A stretch of 50,279 nt of DNA from assembly GCA_051960855.1 (NCBI GenBank), contig JBQCDV010000146.1, forward strand, positions 1 through 50,279, written 5' to 3'. Positions 1 through 9,043 of the stretch are shown here, in pieces. The notes below the pieces were generated by a model. The model was given only the letters and a program-made list of their open reading frames with translations, was not told the origin of the DNA and did no database searches. This stretch comes from JBQCDV01 sp051960855. Lineage in GTDB: Bacteria > Actinomycetota > Actinomycetes > JAJZTN01. Every line of letters begins with the position of its first letter. Within the stretch, counting starts at the first letter, position 1. A program made the translations under genes and the position numbers.

Positions 1-149
1 AGCTCGTCCATCTATACCAAAGGAATCTCCACCCCAAAAAAGGGGCACGAGGTAAAAAAACTTGGCATTGACAAAACCAAACACGCTGTTGAGTTCTCAA
101 GAACCAGACGCACCCGCCCACCAACCAAACCGGCTGACGCTCTCGGGGC
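1..149 (-). ncRNA. rRNA operon leader (5' part of rrn transcript, 16S gene off the left edge)
   Basis: Read on the minus strand, positions 106-77 give a conserved actinobacterial pre-16S leader block containing TTGAGAACTCAACAGCGTG followed by TTTGG, which belongs to the antitermination/processing region found upstream of 16S genes in mycobacteria and relatives. A small CCCC-A6-GGGG inverted repeat lies at 33-46 and a GAGATTCCTTTGG block near the edge. No protein gene is visible here. The 16S gene is inferred to start a short distance beyond position 1; it is not in the window. Confidence 0.8.
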
Positions 150-155
150 TGTCAT

Positions 156-184
156 ATTCTGCGAATCTGTCCCCGCGGTGTCAA
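156..184 (-). promoter_or_regulatory. rrn promoter, proximal
   Basis: Minus strand: -35 TTGACA (184-179), 17-bp spacer, -10 CAGAAT (161-156). The -35 is perfect and the spacer optimal. Predicted transcript start near 149, directly ahead of the leader. Confidence 0.75.
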
Positions 185-345
185 ATCCGCTTGGAAGATC
201 CACACCCCAGACGACTGCTCCCGGATCATCGCCGCCAGCATGGCTGGGCGACGCTGATCTCAGCGCAGAAGATCGTGGGGGCCTGTCGACCCCGGGACCG
301 GCCACCGTGTCGGTGTCCGTTCCTCCCTGCCGGGCGACGTCGTAG

Positions 346-374
346 ACATTACGGACCCGCGGGCAGAGCGTCAA
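346..374 (-). promoter_or_regulatory. rrn promoter, distal
   Basis: Minus strand: -35 TTGACG (374-369), 17-bp spacer, -10 TAATGT (351-346). It sits 190 bp upstream of the proximal promoter and just after the tyrS stop codon. Tandem promoters are usual for actinobacterial rRNA operons. The stretch 185-345 between them shows no gene. Confidence 0.65.
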
Positions 375-418
375 ATCAGGTCAGGAGCCCCTGCGTCGGC
401 GACCTCGGACGGGCGGCC

Positions 419-1702
419 TCACGGACGGGCAACCTCTGCGGCGGCCAGGCTGCGCCGCCCACGCCGTAGCACGAGCCAGCGGCCGTCGAGCAGCTGGCTG
501 CTGCTGGGCCGGGCGTCAGCGTCAGAGATCCGCTCGTTGTTGACGTAGGCACCTCCCTCCCCCACGGTGCGGCGGGCCGCTGACCGCGAGGGCACCAGGC
601 CGGTCTCGGCGAGGATCTCGGCGTAGGTCGGCAGCTGCCCCTCCGCCGACTCCCGGAGGATGGCGCGGGGCAACTCGGCCAGCGAGTCTGCGAGGGTGCG
701 CCCATCGAGGCCCTGCAACTCCCCCTGCCCGAAGAGCGCAGCACTGGCCGCCGTCACCGCCTCGGTCGCTTTCTCACCGTGCACGAGCGTCGTCACCTCC
801 CGTGCCAACGCCCGTTGGGCCTCGCGTGCCTGCGGCCGCTCCAGCGTCGCGCGGTCGAGCGCCTCGATCTGGTCACGCTCGAGGAAGGTGAAGATGCGCA
901 GGAGCGTGCCGACGATCGCGTCCTCGCTGTTGAGCCAGAACTGGAAGAACGCGTAGGGCGAGGTGAGGTCGGGGTCCAGCCAGACCGTGCCCGACTCCGT
1001 CTTGCCGAACTTCGTCCCGTCCGCCTTGGTCACCAGCGGCGTCGCCATCGCGTGCACCCCGACACCCTCGGCCCGGTGGATCAGGTCGACGCCGGCGGTG
1101 AGGTTGCCCCACTGGTCGCTGCCGCCTGTCTGCAGGACGCAACCGTGGCGTCGGTGCAGCTCGAGGAAGTCCAGCCCCTGCAGCAGCTGGTAGCTGAACT
1201 CCGTGTAGCTGATCCCCTCGCCGCTGTTCAGTCGCGCCGAGACGACCTCCTTGGCAAGCATCCGGTTGACGCGGAAGTACTTGCCGATGTCGCGGAGGAA
1301 GTCGATCGCGCTCAGCGGTGCGGTCCAGTCGAGGTTGTTGACGACGGTCGCGGCGTTCTCCCCCTCGAAGGACAGGAAGCGGGAGACCTGCTCGCGCAGC
1401 CGCTCTACCCATGACGCGACCGTGCCCTTGTCGTTGAGGACGCGCTCGGCGCTCGGCTTGGGGTCGCCGATCAACCCCGTGGCACCACCGACGAGCGCGA
1501 GCGGGCGGTGTCCGGCGTTCTGAAGTCTGCGCATCGTCAGCAGCTGCACGAGGTTCCCGATGTGCAGGCTCGGGGCGGTGGGGTCGAAGCCGCAGTAGAA
1601 GGTGACCGGGCCGGCGTCGAGCGCCGCGCGCAGCGCCTCCTCATCGGTCGACTGAGCGACGAGCCCACGCCAGTGCAGCTCGTCGAGAATGTCGCCGGTC
1701 AC
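419..1702 (-). CDS. tyrS: Tyrosyl-tRNA synthetase
   Basis: Charges tRNA-Tyr with tyrosine using ATP in the cytoplasm. The 427-aa product has the class I HIGH-type motif HIGN at residues 47-50 (in PSLHIGNL), a KMSKS-type loop KFGKT near residue 230, and a C-terminal S4-like RNA-binding region (SRSAARRTVGEGGAYVNN). Length fits bacterial TyrS. The reading frame stays open upstream to 1951, but I chose the GTG at 1702 because a strong AAGGAGG (1714-1708) sits 5 nt before it and homologues start at this point. It follows the glycosylase gene by 97 bp in the same direction and is followed by the rrn promoters. Confidence 0.97.
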   Translation of the reverse strand: MTGDILDELHWRGLVAQSTDEEALRAALDAGPVTFYCGFDPTAPSLHIGNLVQLLTMRRLQNAGHRPLALVGGATGLIGDPKPSAERVLNDKGTVASWVERLREQVSRFLSFEGENAATVVNNLDWTAPLSAIDFLRDIGKYFRVNRMLAKEVVSARLNSGEGISYTEFSYQLLQGLDFLELHRRHGCVLQTGGSDQWGNLTAGVDLIHRAEGVGVHAMATPLVTKADGTKFGKTESGTVWLDPDLTSPYAFFQFWLNSEDAIVGTLLRIFTFLERDQIEALDRATLERPQAREAQRALAREVTTLVHGEKATEAVTAASAALFGQGELQGLDGRTLADSLAELPRAILRESAEGQLPTYAEILAETGLVPSRSAARRTVGEGGAYVNNERISDADARPSSSQLLDGRWLVLRRGRRSLAAAEVARP

Positions 1703-1799
1703 CCGGACCTCCTTGCTGGTGCGCCGCGATGGCGGCACGGTGGCAGTCAGGACACCCAACGCAGCAGCGCGGGCTCGCCGCCCATTCTGGCGGCTCGAG

Positions 1800-2465
1800 T
1801 CATTGTCGAACGCCGCTGCCGCCTGCCGCACGGCCGTTTCGGGGTGCGGCCCGGCGCCGCGCCACCGCGGGTCGGTAGGGCGACACCGTGGGGTCGCCGT
1901 CGACCCAGCAGCGCCACTCCCGCACCCCTCCCTCTCCGGAGACGCCGACACGGGGACCCCATCTCACGTCGACGGGCGGGGCAGCTTGAGCAGTGACGAT
2001 CAGGGGAGAGTCCGGAGCGCAGAGGTCGAGGCCGTTGCAGTCGCCGGTGATACCGAGCGCGCCGGTCAGCCGGGCGGGGCCCCTCGCCAGGTCACGCGCC
2101 GCCCGAGCGGTCGGGCGCCGTTCACGGGCTGCCTCCTCTCCGGCAACGACGCGGCCCGCGCGCAGGAGTACCGCCGATGCGTGACCCTCCTCGCGGCAGA
2201 CGATGTTGGCGCACCAGTGCATGCCGTAGCTGAAGTAGACGTAGAGGTGGCCCGGCTCACCGAACATCACAGCGTTGCGGGCCGTCCGCCCTCGGAAGGC
2301 GTGCGAGCCGGGGTCTAGCCCGGAGCCGTCGTAGGCCTCGACCTCGCTCAGCCGCAGGCGCACGAGGGCCCCGCGGAGCTGCGAGACGAGGTCGCAGCCG
2401 AGCAGGTCGGCCGCAACCTGCAGGACCGGTCGGTCGAAGAAGGAGCGGGGCAGGGCCTCCGTCAC
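1800..2465 (-). CDS. DNA-3-methyladenine glycosylase (AAG/MPG family)
   Basis: Base-excision repair enzyme that removes alkylated purines such as 3-methyladenine. The 221-aa product shows the family's LSEVEAYDGSGLDPGSHAFRG block with the catalytic Glu (EVEAY, residues about 41-45) and the RNAVMFGEPGHLYVYFSYG block that shapes the base-flipping pocket. The C-terminal tail of about 25 residues is Arg/Ala rich and not part of the fold. It starts 3 nt after argH ends, so it is probably the last-but-one member of the arginine transcript; this linkage is common in actinomycetes and does not imply a role in arginine synthesis. Confidence 0.93.
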   Translation of the reverse strand: MTEALPRSFFDRPVLQVAADLLGCDLVSQLRGALVRLRLSEVEAYDGSGLDPGSHAFRGRTARNAVMFGEPGHLYVYFSYGMHWCANIVCREEGHASAVLLRAGRVVAGEEAARERRPTARAARDLARGPARLTGALGITGDCNGLDLCAPDSPLIVTAQAAPPVDVRWGPRVGVSGEGGVREWRCWVDGDPTVSPYRPAVARRRAAPRNGRAAGGSGVRQ

Positions 2466-2468
2466 GGG

Positions 2469-3929
2469 CTACTGCAGCGCCGGCAGCGGGACGACCTGCT
2501 GCCGGGACCAGGACACCTGCTCGGCGACCAGGCGACGCAGCGAGGCGATCTGCTCGACGACGCGGTCGGGGGCCGTGCCGCCGTGGGCGGACCGCGACTG
2601 CAGGGCGCCTCGGACACTGAGGACCTCGCGGACTCCGGGCGTCAGCCGCTCGTCGACGTCGCGCAGCTCGTCGTCATCCAGGTCCCACAGCTCGCACCCG
2701 CGCGCTGAGCAGCGCCGCACGAGGGCACCGGCGATCTCGTGGGCGTCCCGGAAGGCGACGCCCTGCCGCACCAGCCACTCGGCGACATCAGTAGCCAGTG
2801 CGAAGCCCTGGGGTGCGGCGGCTGCCATCCGGTCGGTGTGCAGTCGCATGGTCGCGACCATCCCCGCCATCGCGGGCAGCACCAGAGCGAGCTGGTCGAG
2901 GGCGTCGAAGACCGGCTCCTTGTCCTCCTGCAGATCGCGGTCGTAGGCCAGCGGCAGGCCCTTGAGGGTCGCCAGCAGACCGGTGAGGTGGCCGATGAGA
3001 CGTCCGGACTTGCCGCGCGCAAGCTCCGCGACGTCGGGGTTCTTCTTCTGCGGCATGATCGAGCTGCCGGTCGCCCACGCGTCGTCGAGCTCCACCCAGC
3101 CGAACTCCGTCGTCGTCCAGAGGCAGACCTCTTCCCCCAGCCGCGACAGGTGGACGCCGATCATCGCCGTCGTGAAGAGGAACTCCGCCGCGAAGTCGCG
3201 GTCAGACACCGCGTCGATGGAGTTGTCAGCCGCGCGGTCGAAGCCGAGGTCCGCCGCGACGGTCACCGGATCCAGGGGGAGGGAGGACCCGGCCAGCGCC
3301 CCCGCGCCGAGGGGGCTCACGGCAGCGCGGCGGTCCCAGTCCTGCAGCCGGTCCACGTCGCGGGCGAAGGCCTGGACGTGGGCTAGCAGCTGGTGGGCGA
3401 ACAGGATCGGCTGGGCGTGCTGCAGATGCGTGAACCCGGGTGCCGGCGCCGTTCGGTGCGCCTCGGCGACATCGATGAGAGCCGACTCGAGGTCGGCAAC
3501 AGCGCCGGCGAGCTCGCGCACCGCGTGCCGCAGGTACATCCGGAGGTCGGTGGCGACCTGGTCGTTGCGAGACCGGCCGGCGCGCAGCTTGCCGCCCAGG
3601 GCGCCAAGCCGCTCCAGCAGCCCACGCTCGAGGGCGGTGTGCACGTCCTCGTCGTCGACAGTGGCGGTGAAGGCGCCGCTGCTGACGTCCCGATCGAGCT
3701 GGTCGAGCGCCGCCAGCATCTGCTCGAGCTCATCGTCGCTGAGCAGGCCCGCCCGGTGCAGGACCCGAGCGTGCGCGCGCGACCCGAGCAGGTCGAAGCG
3801 GGCGAGACGCCAGTCGAAGTGCACGCTCAGCGACAACCGCGCGAGCACCTCGTCCGGTCCCCCGCCGAAGCGGCCGCCCCACAGCCGCGTCGATGCCGGC
3901 GACGCCTCGCTCGTCTCCTGCGTCGTCAT
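2469..3929 (-). CDS. argH: Argininosuccinate lyase
   Basis: Last step of arginine synthesis: argininosuccinate to arginine plus fumarate. The 486-aa product carries the fumarase/aspartase-superfamily signature GSSIMPQKKNP (catalytic Ser loop) and the N-terminal SxLWGGRF start typical of ArgH. Same direction as argG but separated from it by 147 bp holding direct repeats and a 10-bp inverted repeat, unlike the overlapping genes upstream. ATG start at 3929; the purine-rich GAGGAGAG upstream is somewhat distant from it. Confidence 0.97.
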   Translation of the reverse strand: MTTQETSEASPASTRLWGGRFGGGPDEVLARLSLSVHFDWRLARFDLLGSRAHARVLHRAGLLSDDELEQMLAALDQLDRDVSSGAFTATVDDEDVHTALERGLLERLGALGGKLRAGRSRNDQVATDLRMYLRHAVRELAGAVADLESALIDVAEAHRTAPAPGFTHLQHAQPILFAHQLLAHVQAFARDVDRLQDWDRRAAVSPLGAGALAGSSLPLDPVTVAADLGFDRAADNSIDAVSDRDFAAEFLFTTAMIGVHLSRLGEEVCLWTTTEFGWVELDDAWATGSSIMPQKKNPDVAELARGKSGRLIGHLTGLLATLKGLPLAYDRDLQEDKEPVFDALDQLALVLPAMAGMVATMRLHTDRMAAAAPQGFALATDVAEWLVRQGVAFRDAHEIAGALVRRCSARGCELWDLDDDELRDVDERLTPGVREVLSVRGALQSRSAHGGTAPDRVVEQIASLRRLVAEQVSWSRQQVVPLPALQ

Positions 3930-3973
3930 CGTGGTGCCCGCTCTCCTCGTGTAGGTCCGCTCCGTCGCTCGGC

Positions 3974-4025
3974 GGAGGCGTTCGGCGTTCGGCGTTTGGC
4001 GTGGATTCTGCCGTGGAACGCCTCC
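3974..4025 (-). repeat. Inverted repeat in the argG-argH gap
   Basis: GGAGGCGTTC at 3974-3983 pairs perfectly with GAACGCCTCC at 4016-4025 (10-bp stem, 32-nt loop). The loop holds three near copies of GTTCGGC. Just beyond it the 15-mer GAACGGCGCCGCCCC occurs twice (4031-4065). There is no U tract. It could lower read-through into argH or be a processing site. Confidence 0.5.
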
Positions 4026-4076
4026 AAGCCGGAACGGCGCCGCCCCCGAACGGCGCCGCCCCTGCGAACGCCGCTG

Positions 4077-5279
4077 CTAGCTGCCGCTGCGCTGGTCGCG
4101 GCGGGCGGCAATCTTGCTCGGCAAGCCCCAGAGCTCGACGAAGCCCTTGGCCAGTGTCTGGTCGAAGGTGTCGCCGGTGTCGTAGGTCGCCAGGGAGAAG
4201 TCGTAGAGGGACTGCTCGCTCCGGCGGCCCGTGACCACCGCCCGCCCGCCGGACAGCGTCATGCGGATGTCCCCGGACACGTGCTCGTTGGCGTCGTCGA
4301 TGAAGCCGTCGAGGGCGCGCTTGAGGGGGGAGAACCAGAGCCCGTCGTAGACGAGCTCGCCCCAGCGCTGGTCGACGGTGCGCTTGAAGCGCGCGAGATC
4401 GCGCTCCACCGTGACGTTTTCCAACTCCTGGTGGGCGGTGATGAGGGCGATCGCCCCGGGGGCCTCGTAGACCTCGCGGCTCTTGATGCCGACGAGCCGG
4501 TCCTCGACCATGTCGAGACGGCCGATGCCCTGGGCACCTGCGCGCTTGTTCAGCTCCACGATCGCCTCGAGCACGCTCACGTGGCGGCCATCGATGGCGA
4601 CGGGGACGCCCTTGTCGAAGGTAATGACGACCTCGTCGGGCTCCCGCGGGACCGCTGGGTCGTCCGTGTAGGAGTAGACGTCCTCGATGGGGCCGTTCCA
4701 GATGTCCTCGAGGAAGCCCGTCTCCACGGCACGTCCCCAGACGTTCTGGTCGATCGAGTACGGCGAGCGCTTCGACTGGTCGATGGGCAGGCCCTTGGCC
4801 TCGGCGTACTCGATGGCCTTGTCCCGGGTCAGGGCGAGGTCGCGCACGGGTGCGATGCAGGACAGGTCAGGCGCGAGGGCGCCGATGCCGACCTCGAAGC
4901 GGACCTGGTCGTTGCCCTTGCCGGTGCAGCCGTGGGCGACGATGCCGGCCTGGTGCTTGCGCGCGGCTGCGACGAGATGCTTCACGATGACCGGCCGCGA
5001 CAGCGCGCTCACGAGCGGGTATCGGTCCATGTACAGCGCGTTGGCCTTCAGCGCCGGCAGGCAGTAGCCATCGGCGAACTCGTCGCGGGCATCGGCGATC
5101 TCCGCCTCGACCGCACCGCAGGCGAGTGCGCGCTTGCGGATCGTCTCCAGGTCCTCTCCCCCCTGGCCAACGTCCACCGCGACGGCGATGACCTCCGCTC
5201 CGGTGGCCTCGGCGATCCAGCCGATGCCGACGGAGGTGTCCAGACCTCCGGAGTAGGCAAGCACGACACGCTCGCTCAC
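4077..5279 (-). CDS. argG: Argininosuccinate synthase
   Basis: Joins citrulline and aspartate with ATP to give argininosuccinate. The 400-aa product begins with the PP-loop ATP-binding motif AYSGGLDTS (residues 8-16), and has the conserved HGCTGKGNDQVRFE block near residue 116. GTG start at 5279 overlaps the argR stop by four bases (GTGA), so translation is likely coupled. Family length and motifs are normal. Confidence 0.98.
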   Translation of the reverse strand: MSERVVLAYSGGLDTSVGIGWIAEATGAEVIAVAVDVGQGGEDLETIRKRALACGAVEAEIADARDEFADGYCLPALKANALYMDRYPLVSALSRPVIVKHLVAAARKHQAGIVAHGCTGKGNDQVRFEVGIGALAPDLSCIAPVRDLALTRDKAIEYAEAKGLPIDQSKRSPYSIDQNVWGRAVETGFLEDIWNGPIEDVYSYTDDPAVPREPDEVVITFDKGVPVAIDGRHVSVLEAIVELNKRAGAQGIGRLDMVEDRLVGIKSREVYEAPGAIALITAHQELENVTVERDLARFKRTVDQRWGELVYDGLWFSPLKRALDGFIDDANEHVSGDIRMTLSGGRAVVTGRRSEQSLYDFSLATYDTGDTFDQTLAKGFVELWGLPSKIAARRDQRSGS

Positions 5280-5845
5280 GAGCGTCCTCCTTCAGCGAGA
5301 TGTGATGAATCCGTAGGTCGAGATGGCGGTGACGGCAACGCCGAGCCGGACTCGGCCAGCGAGACGAGGCTGGCCGCGAGCGCATCGCCGCCAGACGGGT
5401 CGCGCGCGATCAGCAGCACGGTGTCGTCACCGGCGATGGTGCCGAGCACGTCCCGCAGCTCGGCATGGTCGATGGCCGACGCGAGGAACTGCGCGGCCCC
5501 GGGCGGTGTCCGCAGCACGACCAGGTTCGCACTGGCCTCGGCGCTCACGAGCAGCTCGGCGGCGAGCCTGGCCAGGCGGTTGTCGTGCCCCGGGTCCGCA
5601 CCGGCGCGCGGGGTGCGATCGCCGCCCTCCCCGGGAACGGCGTACGCCAGCCGGCCCGACCCGACGCGCACACGAACGGCGCCCAGCTCGTCCAGGTCAC
5701 GCGACAGGGTGGCCTGGGTGACCTCGATCCCGTCGTCGGCGAGCAGACGGGCGAGCTGAGACTGGGAGTGCACCTCGTGCCTCCCCAGCAGCGACACGAT
5801 CCGCTGCTGGCGGGCACTTCTCGTCGTCGCGACGCGAACTGTCAC
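5276..5845 (-). CDS. argR: Arginine repressor ArgR
   Basis: Hexameric, arginine-dependent repressor of arginine genes. N-terminal winged helix (residues about 10-75) contains the SRDLDELGA recognition region; the C-terminal oligomerisation/arginine-binding domain contains GTIAGDDTVLLI, with the GDD motif that contacts L-arginine. At 189 aa it is slightly longer than usual because of a Gly/Asp-rich linker (about 72-88) and a Ser/Pro-rich tail. It is inside the operon it probably controls, overlapping argF and argG by four bases on each side. Its likely operator is at 11240-11277. Confidence 0.96.
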   Translation of the reverse strand: MTVRVATTRSARQQRIVSLLGRHEVHSQSQLARLLADDGIEVTQATLSRDLDELGAVRVRVGSGRLAYAVPGEGGDRTPRAGADPGHDNRLARLAAELLVSAEASANLVVLRTPPGAAQFLASAIDHAELRDVLGTIAGDDTVLLIARDPSGGDALAASLVSLAESGSALPSPPSRPTDSSHLAEGGRS

Positions 5846-6822
5846 GGCTGCGTCCCGTTACAGCCCGCGCTCTCCGCCGACGTGACCAGGAGGGTCAGCA
5901 GTGCCTTCTGTGCGTGCAGTCGGTTCTCCGCCTCGTCCCAGACCGCGCTGTGCGGCCCGTCGATGACCTCGGCGGTGATCTCCTTGCCTCGGTACGCCGG
6001 CAGGCAGTGCAGCACGACGACATCGGTGTCCGCGACACCCACGACACCGGCATTGACCTGATAGGGGGCGAAGAGCTCTTCGACCCGGCCCTCCGCCTCC
6101 TGGCCCATGGACACCCATGTGTCGGTGGCGAGCACCTGCGCTCCCTCGGCGGCCGCGCGCGGATCCGACGTCCACACGGCTGACCCGCCCGTGGACGCGG
6201 CGGAGGCCTGCGCCGCCGCCAGGACACCGGGGTCGGGGACGAAGCCCTCCGGGCTGGCGATGCGCACATGCATGCCCGCCTGAGCGCCAGCGAGCAGGTA
6301 GCTATGAGCCATGTTGTTGGCGCCATCGCCGAGGTAGGCGAGAGTCAGGCCGGACAGCGATCCCAGCCGCTCCCGCACCGTCAGCAGGTCTGCCAGCAGC
6401 TGGCAGGGGTGGGAGAGGTCCGAGAGCGAGTTGACGACCGGCACCGCACTCACCGCTGCGGCCTCCTCCAGTCGCTCGTGCCCCGACGTCCGCCACACGA
6501 TGGCCGCCACCTGCCGGTCGAGCACGCGGATCGTGTCGGCGACCGGCTCTCCCCGGCCGAGTTGGCTGCCCGCCGACTCGAGCACGAGCGGGATCCCACC
6601 GAGTTCGCCGACGCCGACTGTGAAGGAAACCCGGGTGCGAGTCGAGGGCTTGTCGAACAGCAGGGCGACGTGCCTGCCCTGCAGCACATCGCGGCCCGCA
6701 TCGCGGACGCCGGCCGCCCGCTCGGCCTTCAGCGTCGCGGCGAGGTCGAGCACCTGTGCCTGCTGAGCGGCCGTGAGGTCGTCGTCACGGAGGAAGTGCC
6801 GCGGGAAGGCTCGGGTCGTCAT
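5842..6822 (-). CDS. argF: Ornithine carbamoyltransferase
   Basis: Makes citrulline from ornithine and carbamoyl phosphate. The 326-aa product contains the carbamoyl-phosphate motif STRTR (in KPSTRTRVSF, about residue 60), HPCQ (about residue 142) and the ornithine-binding HCLPA motif (about residue 270). ATG at 6822 overlaps the argD stop (ATGA). The gene could in principle run backwards in catabolism, but its place in the biosynthetic operon argues for anabolism. Confidence 0.97.
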   Translation of the reverse strand: MTTRAFPRHFLRDDDLTAAQQAQVLDLAATLKAERAAGVRDAGRDVLQGRHVALLFDKPSTRTRVSFTVGVGELGGIPLVLESAGSQLGRGEPVADTIRVLDRQVAAIVWRTSGHERLEEAAAVSAVPVVNSLSDLSHPCQLLADLLTVRERLGSLSGLTLAYLGDGANNMAHSYLLAGAQAGMHVRIASPEGFVPDPGVLAAAQASAASTGGSAVWTSDPRAAAEGAQVLATDTWVSMGQEAEGRVEELFAPYQVNAGVVGVADTDVVVLHCLPAYRGKEITAEVIDGPHSAVWDEAENRLHAQKALLTLLVTSAESAGCNGTQP

Positions 6823-8105
6823 GACACGACTCCGGCTGGGACGGAAGCAGAGGAGCGCTGCTGCGTCTCGGGCAGCACCGCGTCGAGTGCGCCCGGCAGC
6901 ACAGCGAGGAACTCCGCGATGTCCGCCGCCGTCACAGTCAGCGGCGGCGCCAGTCGCAGCGCGTCGGGCTGCACGTTGTTGACGATGACGCCGCGACGCT
7001 GCAGCTCCTGCGTCAGCTCCGCAGCGACGGTTTGTGTCAGGGCGACGGCAAGCAGCAGCCCCTCTCCCCGGACTCCTGCGACCAGCGGATGCTCGAGCGC
7101 GAGAATCCCCCGCCGCAGCTGGTCACTGCGGTCGCGGACGTTGTGCAGCAGCCCCTCCGATCGGATGGTGTCGATGACGGCGAGAGCGGCGGCTGCGGCG
7201 ATCGGATTGCCTCCAAAAGTGGTCCCATGCGAGCCCGGGCCAAGCAGCGAGGCCGCCGCGCCGAGCGCGATGCAGGCGCCCACCGGGATTCCTCCGCCCA
7301 GCCCCTTGGCAACGGTGACGACGTCGGGCCGCACCCCCGAGCCCCGATGGGCGAACCATTGCCCGGTACGCCCCATCCCGCTCTGGACCTCGTCGAGCAC
7401 GAGCAGCGCGCCGTGCGCCGAGGTGAGTCGCCGGGCGGCGTGGAGGTAGCCGGATGGCGGCACGATGACCCCGGCCTCGCCCTGGATCGGCTCGAGAATC
7501 ACACCGGCGGTGTCCTCGTCGACCGCGGCAGCCAGGGCCGACTCGTCCCCGTAGGGCACGAAGACGACATCGCCGGGCAGTGGTGCGAACGGCTCACGGT
7601 AGGCCGGCTTCCACGTCACCGCGAGGGCACCGAGGGTGCGACCGTGAAAGGCCCCGACCGCGGCGACCACCTTGCTCCGCCCCGTGAGCCGCAGGAGCTT
7701 GACGGCGGCCTCGTTGGCCTCCGTGCCCGAGTTGGTGAAGAAGACGCGGCCGTCGAGCTGCTCGGCGTCGTCTGTCCCTGAGGCGCCGACGAGGGTCAGC
7801 AGCTCCTCCGCCAGACGGACCTGGGGCTCGGTCGCGAAGAAGTTCGAGACATGCCCGAGCGTTCCCAGCTGCTGCGTCACGGCCGACACCAGCGCAGGGT
7901 GCTGGTGGCCCAACGAGGTCGACGCGATGCCGCCCAGCAGGTCGAGGTACTCGCGACCATCGACATCCCAGACATGCGCGCCCTCGCCGCGGGCGAGCAC
8001 CAGCCGCGGTGCGCCGAAGGTGTCCATCAGGGAGCGGCGGTAGCGGTCCGTCCAGGCCTCGGACGCGAACGGCGCCGCGGGCGCTGAGGTGGTGGGTTCG
8101 GTCAT
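6819..8105 (-). CDS. argD: Acetylornithine aminotransferase
   Basis: PLP-dependent class III aminotransferase converting N-acetylglutamate semialdehyde to N-acetylornithine. The 428-aa product has the LVLDEVQSGMGRTG cofactor region and the Schiff-base Lys in TVAKGLGGG. The frame continues upstream, but ATG 8105 overlaps the argB stop in an ATGA and gives the expected N terminus, so it is preferred. Confidence 0.96.
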   Translation of the reverse strand: MTEPTTSAPAAPFASEAWTDRYRRSLMDTFGAPRLVLARGEGAHVWDVDGREYLDLLGGIASTSLGHQHPALVSAVTQQLGTLGHVSNFFATEPQVRLAEELLTLVGASGTDDAEQLDGRVFFTNSGTEANEAAVKLLRLTGRSKVVAAVGAFHGRTLGALAVTWKPAYREPFAPLPGDVVFVPYGDESALAAAVDEDTAGVILEPIQGEAGVIVPPSGYLHAARRLTSAHGALLVLDEVQSGMGRTGQWFAHRGSGVRPDVVTVAKGLGGGIPVGACIALGAAASLLGPGSHGTTFGGNPIAAAAALAVIDTIRSEGLLHNVRDRSDQLRRGILALEHPLVAGVRGEGLLLAVALTQTVAAELTQELQRRGVIVNNVQPDALRLAPPLTVTAADIAEFLAVLPGALDAVLPETQQRSSASVPAGVVS

Positions 8106-9043
8106 GGCAGGACCTCCGTCCCGATGCCGGAGTCGGTGAAGATCTCCAACAGCAGTGAGTGGGGAACGCGCCCGTCGAGCACGTGCGCCTTCGGGACGCC
8201 TCCCTGCACGGCGCGCAGGCAAGCCTCCATCTTCGGAACCATCCCGCTCGCCAGGGACGGCAGCAGATCGGCGAGCTCGGCGGCCGTGATGCTGCTCAGC
8301 ACCTCGCCGCGCTCGCCGTCCTCCGCCGACCAGGACGAGTACAGACCCTCGACGTCGGTGAGGACCACCAGCTTCTCGGCACGGAGGGCGACGGCCAAAG
8401 CGGCAGCGGCAGTGTCGGCGTTGACGTTGTAGGTCTGGCCGTCAACGCCTCGGGCGACCGTCGACACGACCGGAATGCGCTTCTCACGCACCAGGTCCTC
8501 GACGATGCCGGGCGCGACGTCGACGACATCTCCCACGAGACCGATGTCCAGGCTCTCGCCGTCGACGACCGCTCCGCGGCGCTCGGCAGTGAAGAGGCCC
8601 GCGTCCTCCCCCGACAGGCCGACGGCAAAGGGACCGTGGTCGTTGACGAGCCCCACGATGTCCCGCTGCACCTGGCCCACCAGGACCATCCGCACGATCT
8701 CCATCGTCTCGGGCGTCGTGACGCGCAGTCCCCCTCGGAACTCCGACTCCACGCCGAGCCGGTCCAGCTGCGCGCTGATCTGCGGTCCGCCGCCGTGGAC
8801 GACGACCGGCCGCAGTCCCGCATACCGCAGGAAGACGACATCCTCCGCGAACGAGCGCTGGAGGGCCGGGCTCGTCATCGCGTTGCCGCCGTACTTGATG
8901 ACGACGACCTTGTCGTGGAAGCGCGCGAGCCACGGGAGAGCCTCGACCAGGGTGGCCGCCTTGGTGAGCGCGGTGAGCCCGCGCGCGGAGGCCTCCTCGG
9001 TGGCAATGGCCTGCGGGGGCGCCTGGATGCCGTCGGCGCTCAC
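8102..9043 (-). CDS. argB: Acetylglutamate kinase
   Basis: Phosphorylates N-acetylglutamate. The 313-aa amino-acid-kinase-fold protein has KYGGNAM (residues about 50-56), the glycine-rich VVVHGGGPQI loop and the YNVNADTAAAALA block near the C-terminal half. The N-terminal extension before KVVVIKYGG is typical of hexameric, arginine-inhibited enzymes, so feedback control by arginine is plausible (inference). GTG start overlaps the argJ stop by four bases. Confidence 0.97.
   Translation of the reverse strand: MSADGIQAPPQAIATEEASARGLTALTKAATLVEALPWLARFHDKVVVIKYGGNAMTSPALQRSFAEDVVFLRYAGLRPVVVHGGGPQISAQLDRLGVESEFRGGLRVTTPETMEIVRMVLVGQVQRDIVGLVNDHGPFAVGLSGEDAGLFTAERRGAVVDGESLDIGLVGDVVDVAPGIVEDLVREKRIPVVSTVARGVDGQTYNVNADTAAAALAVALRAEKLVVLTDVEGLYSSWSAEDGERGEVLSSITAAELADLLPSLASGMVPKMEACLRAVQGGVPKAHVLDGRVPHSLLLEIFTDSGIGTEVLP

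Noticed and set aside
3393..5759. A 788-aa open frame on the plus strand
   Set aside because: It lies antisense to argH, argG and argR, lacks any recognisable domain, and results from GC-rich codon bias on the opposite strand.
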